From positions 186,001 through 250,000 of the forward strand of contig WFMF01000013.1 in assembly GCA_011033025.1 (NCBI GenBank): DNA of 64,000 bases. The letters run 5' to 3'. The notes beneath the pieces are model-generated. The model made no database searches. It saw only the letters and a program-made list of their open reading frames with translations, and had not been told where the DNA came from. Positions 56,301-64,000 of this stretch are shown one piece after another. Each line of letters starts with the position of its first letter. Position 1 is the stretch's first letter. This stretch comes from Beroe forskalii (Eukaryota; Ctenophora; Nuda; Beroida; Beroidae). Position numbers and translations under genes: made by a program.

Positions 56301-58934
56301 ACAGGAAACTCACTGTGTTTGGGCAGGTATTTTTACAGGAAACTCACTGTGTTGGGGCAGGTATTTTAACAGGAAACTCACTGTGTTGGGGCAGGTATTT
56401 TTTACAGGAAACTCACTGTGTTGGGGCAGGTATTTTTACAGGAAACTCACTGTGTTGGGGCAGGTATTTTTACAGGAAACTCACTGTGTTGGGGCAGGTA
56501 TTTTTACAGGAAACTCACTGTGTTGGGGCAGGTATTTTTACAGGAAACTCACTGTGTTGGGGCAGGTATTTTTACAGGAAACTCACTGTGTTGGGGCAGG
56601 TATTTTTACAGGAAACTCACTGTGTTGGGGCAGGTATTTTACAGGAAACTCACTGTGTTGGGGCAGGTATTTTTACAGGAAACTCACTGTGTTGGGGCAG
56701 GTATTTTTACAGGAAACTCACTGTGTTGGGGCAGGTATTTTACAGGAAACTCACTGTGTTGGGGCAGGTATTTTTACAGGAAACTCACTGTGTTGGGGCA
56801 GGTATTTTTTACAGGAAACTCACTGTGTTGGGGCAGGTATTTTTACAGGAAACTCACTGTGTTGGGGCAGGTATTTTTACAGGAAACTCACTGTGTTGGG
56901 GCAGGTATTTTTACAGGAAACTCACTGTGTTGGGGCAGGTATTTTTACAGGAAACTCACTGTGTTGGGGCAGGTAATTTTTACAGGAAACTCACTGTGTT
57001 GGGGCAGGTATTTTTTACAGGAAACTCACTGTGTTGGGGCAGGTATTTTACAGGAAACTCACTGTGTTGGGGCAGGTATTTTTTACAGGAAACTCACTGT
57101 GTTGGGGCAGGTATTTTTACAGGAAACTCACTGTGTTGGGGCAGGTATTTTTGCTATGAAACTCACTGTGTTGGGGCAGGTATTTTTACAGGAAACTCAC
57201 TGTGTTGGGGCAGGTATTTTTACAGGAAACTCACTGTGTTGGGGCAGGTATTTTTACAGGAAACTCACTGTGTTGGGGCAGGTATTTTACATGAAACTCA
57301 CTGTGTTGGGGCAGGTATTTTACAGGAAACTCACTGTGTTGGGGCAGGTATTTTTACAGGAAACTCACTGTGTTGGGGCAGGTATTTTACGAAACTCACT
57401 GTGTTGGGGCAGGTATTTTTACAGGAAACTCACTGTGTTGGGGCAGGTATTTTTACCAGGAAACTCACTGTGTTGGGGCAGGTATTTTACAGGAAACTCA
57501 CTGTGTTGGGGCAGGTATTTTTACAGGAAACTCACTGTGTTGGGGCAGGTATTTTACAGGAAACTCACTGTGTTGGGGCAGGTATTTTACAGGAAACTCA
57601 CTGTGTTGGGGCAGGTATTTTTACAGGAAACTCACTGTGTTGGGGCAGGTATTTTTACAGGAAACTCACTGTGTTGGGGCAGGTATTTTACAGGAAACTC
57701 ACTGTGTTGGGGCAGGTATTTTTACAGGAAACTCACTGTGTTGGGGCAGGTATTTTTTACAGGAAACTCACTGTGTTGGGGCAGGTATTTTTACAGGAAA
57801 CTCACTGTGTTGGGGCAGGTATTTTACAGGAAACTCACTGTGTTGGGGCAGGTATTTTTACAGGAAACTCACTGTGTTGGGGGCAGGTATTTTTACAGGA
57901 AACTCACTGTGTTGGGGCAGGTATTTTACAGGAAACTCACTGTGTTGGGGCAGGTATTTTTACAGGAAACTCACTGTGTTGGGGCAGGTATTTTTACAGG
58001 AAACTCACTGTGTTGGGGCAGGTATTTTTACAGGAAACTCACTGTGTTGGGGGCACTCACTGTGTTGGGGCAGGTATTTTTACAGGAAACTCACTGTGTT
58101 GGGGCAGGTATTTTTACAGGAAACTCACTGTGTTGGGGCAGGTATTTTTACAGGAAACTCACTGTGTTGGGGCAGGTATTTTTACAGGAAACTCACTGTG
58201 TTGGGGCAGGTATTTTTACAGGAAACTCACTGTGTTGGGGCAGGTATTTTACAGGAAACTCACTGTGTTGGGGCAGGTATTTTTACAGGAAACTCACTGT
58301 GTTGGGGCAGGTATTTTTACAGGAAACTCACTGTGTTGGGGCAGGTATTTTTACAGGAAACTCACTGTGTTGGGGCAGGTATTTTTACAGGAAACTCACT
58401 GTGTTGGGGCAGGTATTTTTACAGGAAACTCACTGTGTTGGGGCAGGTATTTTTACAGGAAACTCACTGTGTTGGGGCAGGTATTTTACAGGAAACTCAC
58501 TGTGTTGGGGCAGGTATTTTTACAGGAAACTCACTGTGTTGGGGCAGGTATTTTTACAGGAAACTCACTGTGTTGGGGCAGGTATTTTTACAGGAAACTC
58601 ACTGTGTTGGGGCAGGTATTTTTACAGGAAACTCACTGTGTTGGGGCAGGTATTTTTACAGGAAACTCACTGTGTTGGGGCAGGTATTTTTACAGGAAAC
58701 TCACTGTGTTAGGGCAGGTATTTTTACAGGAAACTCACTGTGTTGGGGCAGGTATTTTTACAGGAAACTCACTGTGTTGGGGCAGGTATTTTACAGGAAA
58801 CTCACTGTGTTGGGGCAGGTATTTTTACAGGAAACTCACTGTGTTGGGGCAGGTATTTTTACAGGAAACTCACTGTGTTGGGGCAGGTATTTTTACAGGA
58901 AACTCACTGTGTTGGGGCAGGTATTTTTACAGGA
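53349..58934 (-). repeat. 34-bp minisatellite (about 160 copies) made of a CPT1 exon end and its splice donor
   Basis: Unit on the plus strand: TTGGGGCAGGTATTTTTACA then GGAAACTCACTGTG, 34 bp, with a common 33-bp variant (one T fewer) and rarer 32- or 35-bp forms. The right two thirds are very homogeneous; the left third (53,349-54,900) has many point and length variants. On the minus strand each unit reads TCCTGTAAAAATACC, TGCCCCAACACA, then GTGAGT, which is exactly the end of the adjoining CPT1 exon and its 5' splice site. The plus strand of the unit has no stop in any frame, so very long overlapping ORFs arise by chance. Confidence 0.95.
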
Positions 58935-59028
58935 GACGTGGAAGAAGATGTTGTCCTCCCCGGCTATGATGTAGGACACACCGTAACCGTCGTCAGCTAC
59001 AGGACCGAACCCACCTCCAGCGGAAATC
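58908..59028 (-). CDS. CPT1: Carnitine palmitoyltransferase 1, single exon
   Basis: CPT1 transfers long-chain acyl groups from CoA to carnitine at the mitochondrial outer membrane. The 121-bp minus-strand exon has acceptor CTCTGCAG and encodes [17 protein letters not shown], then [15 protein letters not shown], ending before donor GTGAGT at 58,907-58,902. This segment is the highly conserved C-terminal part of the carnitine acyltransferase fold; CPT1 members have [16 protein letters not shown] almost unchanged, while CPT2 and CrAT differ. The exon's last 27 bases are the first unit of the minisatellite. I see neither the preceding exon to 64,000 nor the following one before 53,349, so it may be one exon of a gene with large introns or an orphan fragment. 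Confidence 0.85.
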
Positions 59029-59607
59029 CTGCAGAGTGTGACACCTTATTCTTCATTTCTCCAACCCGCATATTTCGGCTTTGAGATATGAGTTGGCCAG
59101 GATGGCCAGAGTCTGCACCAACATTTTGACGGTGGTCTTGAGTCCATACGTCCAACATTGCCCATGTGACGCCTCCGAGCAAAAATGGTGTCCAAAAATC
59201 GACATTTTACATGGAAAGATGGAGCTTGCATTCGATTCGTCTCGACGAGCAGATAAAACAATGTTTTTTAAACAATTCTAATTTCATTGAATCATTATAC
59301 ATACAATTTTGCAAACACAGAAACGCGCACAAAATGCTATATGATGATCTTGACGACATGGCAAGTGACCTAAATAATTTAAAAGTAGATCGCAATATTA
59401 TGAGTCACCAGATGCTTCTGTCGTCCAATGGGTGAAAAGAAAGAATATTATTAAAAATGGAGTTCGCAGAACACCTTAGTTTAGGATGAAACACCGTGCA
59501 AATTAATAAAATCATCACATATGTCAGATATATTACATTATACATTCAAACACATAATACACACTGATAGTCATTATCTGCCATCAGGGCTTATCAGCTG
59601 AACAAAC
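59029..59607. other. Non-coding stretch (possible CPT1 intron)
   Basis: Short overlapping frames on both strands, none resembling a known domain. No further CPT1 exon seen. Confidence 0.4.
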
Positions 59608-59979
59608 TTAATTGTTTCTGATGAAGTAGTGTTTTGATGGATTACTGCTAATCAAGTCCTTCATCTTTTTAACCAGTGTACCGTGCTCTAGTCTCTGCTC
59701 CTTAGTTCGATCCGGTGAAAGATAAACTCTGGAGTGCCTCTGTGAGTCTTTCAGTCGCTTGCTGTGAACCAGAGCAAACTCCACGTCACCACGATTCTGA
59801 CACTCGAGCCTGATTGGCCGTATCTTTCCTTCTTCTTTCTTGCCGAGTCTGTAACAGTCGATCGTCGCTGGCACTCGCACATTCATTGAGTAATACACTT
59901 TGGGGACATCTGTGCAAAAATTATTTACAAAGGTTTTAGTGTTGGAATGTGTTCTAATGGGTCCCATGAAGGTCTCCAA
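59608..59979 (-). pseudogene. LINE ORF1-like protein, C-terminal fragment
   Basis: A 123-residue frame related in layout to the ORF1 at 62,192-63,073: a VPATIDCYRLGKKEEGKIRP segment, a substrate-like FALVHSKRLKDSQ stretch and the VYLSPDRTKEQR motif. This matches the RRM plus C-terminal domain of LINE ORF1 nucleic-acid chaperones. N-terminal coiled coil and ORF2 are missing. Confidence 0.6.
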
Positions 59980-59999
59980 AGAGTGTTAAGGTTCTACCC

Positions 60000-60760
60000 C
60001 TTGAGGAAATTTCAGGAGGGCCACGCCCTTTTTCGACCGTGGGAAATTTTGGAGAAAAATCGAAAATCCAAGTTTACATTCATATTATAAGTCATGTGGG
60101 TACTCTAAACCTATGTTTTCTGGGACGGGGAATCGATTCCAAGCATAATCTAAGCGCTATCGATCTTTCTTGACCCATTTTCGACCACGCCCATTTTTTT
60201 ATGTGATGGAATTTTTTGAGGCCAAAATGCGATTTCTCAATGATTCACAATATATGGCTTGTGGGTACTCTAAACCTATGTTTTCTGGGACGGGGAATCG
60301 ATTCCAAGCATTATGTAAGCGCTATCGACATTTCTTGACCCATTTCTGACCACGCCCACTTTTTTGCGTACATGAAGTTCTTGAGGCCAAAATGTCATTT
60401 CTCGATGATTCACAATGTATGGCATGTGGGTACTCTAAACTCATGTTTTCTGGCATGGGGAATCGATTCCAAGCATAATCTAAGTGCTATCGAACTTTCT
60501 TGACCCATTTCTGACCACGCCCACTTTTTTGTGTATGGAAGTTGTGAGGCCAAAATGTAATTTCTCGATAATTCACAATATATGGCTTGTGGGTACTCTA
60601 AACCCATGTTTTCTGGGACGGGGAATCGATTCCGAGCATTATCTAAGCGCTATTGACCTTTCTTGGCCATTTCTGATCACGCTCACTCTTTGAGTACATG
60701 GAATTCTTGAGGCCGAAAGGCCATTTCTCGTTGTAAAAGGCATGTGGTTTGATCTAAAGA
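60000..60760 (+). repeat. 165-bp satellite, plus orientation
   Basis: Four to five copies with GTGGGTACTCTAAACC starting at 60,096, 60,261, 60,426 and 60,589 (periods 165, 165, 163). Each contains GGGACGGGGAATCGATTCC, TTCTTGACCCATTT, GACCACGCCCA and GAGGCCAAAATG. Short ORFs here and at 63.6-64.0 kb are by-products. Confidence 0.95.
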
Positions 60761-62191
60761 CATGAGGGTGATCTGAACGGAAACCAACCTTTCCTGAGGC
60801 AGTGAGGCGGGTAATCTATTTCATATTCATTATTTACTTCCATGAACATTTCCAAGCCGATTCCAGGTCACGCCCATTATTCAATTATTGTGCAAATAGA
60901 ATATATTTAGGACGAAACCGGCGAAATATTATTTTCTGATTATGATTCGAGAGACAAATTATGACGATGATGATTTCGATCCCAATCGCCATCCCACTAT
61001 CCCAGCTCTGACGACCATTTCTTACCCATTTCTCAGAAATGGTATGAGTATTCAAGAAGACATCTCACATACAAAAAGAAGAGGCTGTCAGAAATTTTCT
61101 GACAGCCCTTCTTTTTGTATGTGGGATGTCTTCTTGAATACTCCTACTTTATGGTTGTTCTGTCCAGAAATCTTCACACGAGAGTGAACCCTGTGTCAGC
61201 ATCATCAGAGAAATGATCGTCTGGTGAGAGTAAACACCAGTATTGGAATCGAATACTCATCCTGCATGCTGAGGTAATCCATCAGTTAGATACACTGATA
61301 CAAGTCCTGGACCCTGATACTTCTCAAATATCTACTCTCTACATCCTCCTTACCCATAACTATGCTTCCATCTATCTGGAAGCCCATCTTGGATCCTCAA
61401 TTGTCAACTGCCGCTGTCGGATGTATTTAGACCATCCTACCATCCTTAACATTGGCCTGATTTCTATTTAAAAAAGAAGGATCGCCAGCTAGACTGACGT
61501 CATGGCTGAATCGTGACTTGTAGTGAACCTCTACTTACTAGAACACACATGACTCAGCAGGACCACAAACATCAGTGACTCATTCAAAGAGACACTACAA
61601 CTTCACCTTCTATAACTTCGTGTCCACCTTGCAGTTAAAGTTAAGCAGACATCCATAGACTACAAAATCACATCCTTCCGCCTGAAGAGACGGCTTGGTC
61701 TGTATATATGATGAGTAAAGTACTCATAAAATGATAGGAAGTACCTTGCAACAGTTTAAGTTACATGCAGTTACCTCGACTTCAATTCCACAGTTGGGAA
61801 CTTGAGTTTGTTGACGAACCAGATTCCACCCTGGTTTCATGTACCTAAGTCAAACTAACCATACAAACTGTCTAGGATTTTTCATTCGTGGACTTTGTTT
61901 GTTTGTAAACCCCAGAGGGGTACCGCTAAGGGCTTCTAAAAATATGAGTATAAAATAATATTCAATCATTAACCATTGGGCAAACAACATAATTCACACC
62001 CGACACGTATAATAAACAAAAAAAGACGAAATTTAAGAAAACTGTTCAGTTTTGTGCGAAATTTCTGTCAGATTTTGAAACTTGACTCTTCAAACTTGAA
62101 TAACTGATTGTTCAAACCCCGCTTAATAACACACTGTACCCATACCAAAATTATGCACGCAGAGAAAAAATCATGCCCCATCTTTTGAACC
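60761..62191. other. Non-coding stretch
   Basis: Apart from the hairpin at 61,046-61,143 no feature is supported. A GGGGTACC..TAAGGGCTTC segment near 61,918 resembles one near 34,233 and may be the end of a dispersed LINE family. No ORF2 belonging to the downstream ORF1 was found. Confidence 0.4.
61046..61143. repeat. 98-bp near-perfect palindrome (hairpin)
   Basis: GAGTATTCAAGAAGACATCT and its complement enclose CACATACAAAAAGAAG, GGCTGTCAGAAA and a one-base centre. The stem of about 48 bp has one mismatch and one single-base bulge. Either a transcribed hairpin, a tiny fold-back element or a cloning artefact. Confidence 0.9.
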
Positions 62192-63073
62192 TCAGTCACT
62201 ATGGTCCCCAAATTTGACAATATGATTGTTCCTTAGCTCCCCCTCCTCCTTCTTCTTCTTTTTCTCTTCGATGAGGAGTTTGTGAGCTGCTCGCTCCTCC
62301 AATGTCCTGTCTAGTCGGATGAAAACTGAGCTGAACTTCTCCGAATGCCGTAACTTCCTGGCTTGCAGAAGCACGTGTCTCGCAGTGCTGGCGCACGAAA
62401 ACGTCACCTTAACCGGTCGAGGTCTCTCCTTGCTCCCAGTCTTCCCCACGCGACACACATCAGTTGCAGGTTTCATCCCGAGCTCGCCGAAAACTTCCTG
62501 TACCTTGTCTGATAAGTCCTCACTCCCCTCCTCCGACATACCGAACACCATCAAGTTCTTGTTCCGGTCTTCTTCTTGGACAGCTGACTTGACAGCGCTT
62601 TTCAACTTCTCTGTGCTGAACTGAGCAACTGATTCACTCGACCTCACAGCATCACTGTACGTCTTGATTTCCGCTTTAACTGTCTCTGAAACGGACTCTG
62701 TCACAGCGCTCTGCACTGAAGCTAGAAGTTTGTCCTTGTGCATGATCAGGTCGTTTTGCTGAGCAATGATCGTCTTTTGCGACTTCACTAGGTCTGATTT
62801 CACTGTACTCAGCTCCGTCCTCAGTAGTCTCAGGCTTTTATGTTGCAGCTGAACAAAGGCGAACGCCGACAGAAACATGGGTGCTATGGTCTCCTGGCTC
62901 AAACTCCGGCATTTCGCTGACGTCACGTTGGTTGGAGCGTCGCAGTTCATCTCCCTCATCGCCTTTCCCATCCATACACTCGCTTTATTCATCAGTTCGT
63001 CGATCATCTTTTCATCGTGGGGTTGTGCGGTGTGACTTGCAGCCATGGTATAGGGTAATACACACGGCCACAA
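62192..63073 (-). CDS. LINE ORF1-like RNA-binding protein, intact
   Basis: Uninterrupted 293-codon frame; the more likely start is the internal ATG of MAASHTAQ (residue 11), with a good preceding context. A long coiled coil spans residues 85-130 (LLRTELSTVKSDLVKSQKTI) and continues in an alpha-helical section to about 165. An RRM-like domain follows (NKNLMVFGMSEEG, VCRVGKTGSKERPRPVKVTF, HVLLQARKLR) with a C-terminal VFIRLDRTLEERAAHK motif and a lysine-rich tail. This coiled coil-RRM-CTD order is that of LINE ORF1 trimeric chaperones. No adjacent endonuclease or reverse transcriptase is visible, so it is a 3'-truncated element or an isolated ORF. Confidence 0.75.
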   Translation of the reverse strand: MWPCVLPYTMAASHTAQPHDEKMIDELMNKASVWMGKAMREMNCDAPTNVTSAKCRSLSQETIAPMFLSAFAFVQLQHKSLRLLRTELSTVKSDLVKSQKTIIAQQNDLIMHKDKLLASVQSAVTESVSETVKAEIKTYSDAVRSSESVAQFSTEKLKSAVKSAVQEEDRNKNLMVFGMSEEGSEDLSDKVQEVFGELGMKPATDVCRVGKTGSKERPRPVKVTFSCASTARHVLLQARKLRHSEKFSSVFIRLDRTLEERAAHKLLIEEKKKKKEEGELRNNHIVKFGDHSD

Positions 63074-63639
63074 TCAGGATGCAGTACAATTATCAAGCAA
63101 CTGATCAAGCAACTTCCGAAATTCGAATTTAACGAGGTACTTAGGTACCATACCTAAGGAAGTCAGTACTTCAGTTTAGTCGGAAATTCACGACTGACCA
63201 AAGGCATAGTCAGACCATGTACCTTAGATACATGGTCGACTGGTCGTGTAGTCTACACATATCTCTGGCCCCTCCCTTTGAGCCTTTGAGTAGATGAAAG
63301 CTAGATGGATTCTCAGTCGGCAAAAAATTGGGGCAGGAAGGGAGGTTGGTGCAAGATTCACTGACCATAAATTTGGTCTAACTCCTACTGAGTCCTTTGC
63401 TTACCCATTCACTCGGTCAGACTGTTTGCGGAATCCGGATTAGAGTTTCGCCAGAATTGCCTTGATGAAAATATGGAAAAGGCATTGTTCTATGAGGTCA
63501 GTGAAGAAGGCCAATAACTAGGATGGTCCAGACTTGCTTCTTTAAACTTTAAAAGTTCAACAGCAGCACTCGAGAGTTAACGGAGAAAACAGTGGAACTG
63601 TTAGCATCCAGATTCCAGATAGAAAGGAGTAAGTAAAAA
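63074..63639. other. Non-coding stretch
   Basis: No coding signal. A small palindrome ACCATGTA-ccttaga-TACATGGT lies at 63,214-63,236. Confidence 0.4.
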
Positions 63640-64000
63640 GATTGCATGACATTTAAAAAGTCGAATTATCGAAAATGGCTGGGCGTTGTCAGAAATTGGG
63701 CATGAATTGTTAATAGCTCTTATATCATGTATGAAGGACCGATTCTCCATCCCAAAAAACATAGGATTAGAGTACCCACAAGCCATATATTGTAAATTAT
63801 CGAAAAATTATGACATTTTGGCCTCAAGAACTCCATGCACGCACAAAGCGGGCGTGGTAAGAAATGGGTCAAGAAATGGGTCAAGAAATGTCAATAGCGC
63901 TTAGATAATGCTTGCAATCGATTCCCCGTCCCAGAAAACATAGGTTTAGAGTACCCACATGCCATATATCGTGAATCATCGAGAAATGACATTTCAACCT
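63640..64000 (-). repeat. 165-bp satellite, minus orientation
   Basis: Reverse-complement copies of the 60.0-60.8 kb satellite: GGTTTAGAGTACCCAC (about 63,942 and, diverged, 63,764), AATCGATTCCCCGTCCC, CATTTTGGCCTC. The array continues beyond the right edge. Confidence 0.9.

Noticed and set aside
53349..58934. CRISPR-like array
   Set aside because: Units abut directly with no unique spacers, and the host is an intron-containing eukaryote.
53339..59084. Many overlapping ORFs up to 1,042 codons in the plus-strand minisatellite ([34 protein letters not shown] cycles)
   Set aside because: The 34-bp unit has no stop in any plus frame and its length rotates the frame, so long ORFs arise automatically. 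The coding sense is the other strand.
60410..60693. Short ORFs sharing PQAIYCELSRNY-like peptides with 63.6-63.9 kb
   Set aside because: By-products of the 165-bp satellite in two orientations.

Overview
The window is animal nuclear DNA. It has intron-split genes on the minus strand with canonical GT/AG junctions: a CSTF3-type cleavage stimulation factor subunit, a UBE3C-type HECT ubiquitin ligase and one exon of a carnitine palmitoyltransferase 1. These are mixed with LINEs, a Ty3/Gypsy element, a PIF/Harbinger transposon, several terminal-inverted-repeat (TIR) elements and many tandem repeats. CPT1 argues against fungi, and the repeat mix suits an invertebrate metazoan; the species cannot be read from the sequence. 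Some stretches (about 43.86-44.76 kb and 52.98-53.16 kb) look like low-quality raw sequence, and many coding frames break at homopolymers, so some apparent pseudogenes may be assembly errors.

Layout. 0-2.4 kb: decayed LINE with PHD-finger ORF, endonuclease and reverse transcriptase pieces. 2.8-3.2 kb and 24.5-25.1 kb: inverted copies of one repeat family. 5.2-8.1 kb: large inverted repeat (two arms of about 0.87 kb). 10.2-16.35 kb: UBE3C homologue, broken by frameshifts, with one TIR element beginning directly after a splice donor and a second inserted in the N-terminal coding exon with a 10-bp target duplication. 19.3-23.3 kb: nearly complete PIF/Harbinger element (transposase, Myb-like partner, TTA duplication). 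25.4-36.9 kb: CSTF3 on the minus strand, 18 exons recognised and one expected exon not found. 40.3-43.2 kb: seven phase-consistent exons of an unidentified gene on the same strand. 44.9-51.5 kb: a 22-bp satellite interrupted by nested TIR elements and a degenerate Gypsy pol. 53.35-58.93 kb: a 34-bp minisatellite of about 160 copies running into a CPT1 exon. 59-64 kb: LINE ORF1 genes, a 165-bp satellite in two orientations and a long hairpin.

The most unusual theme is tandem duplication at exon boundaries. The 34-bp minisatellite unit is the 3' end of the CPT1 exon plus its 5' splice site, so the array carries roughly 160 GTGAGT donors. CSTF3 has three small tandem duplications over splice junctions (84, 37 and 41 bp) and a 35-bp array grown from its last codons. 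None of the very long ORFs in the minisatellite should be taken as proteins.
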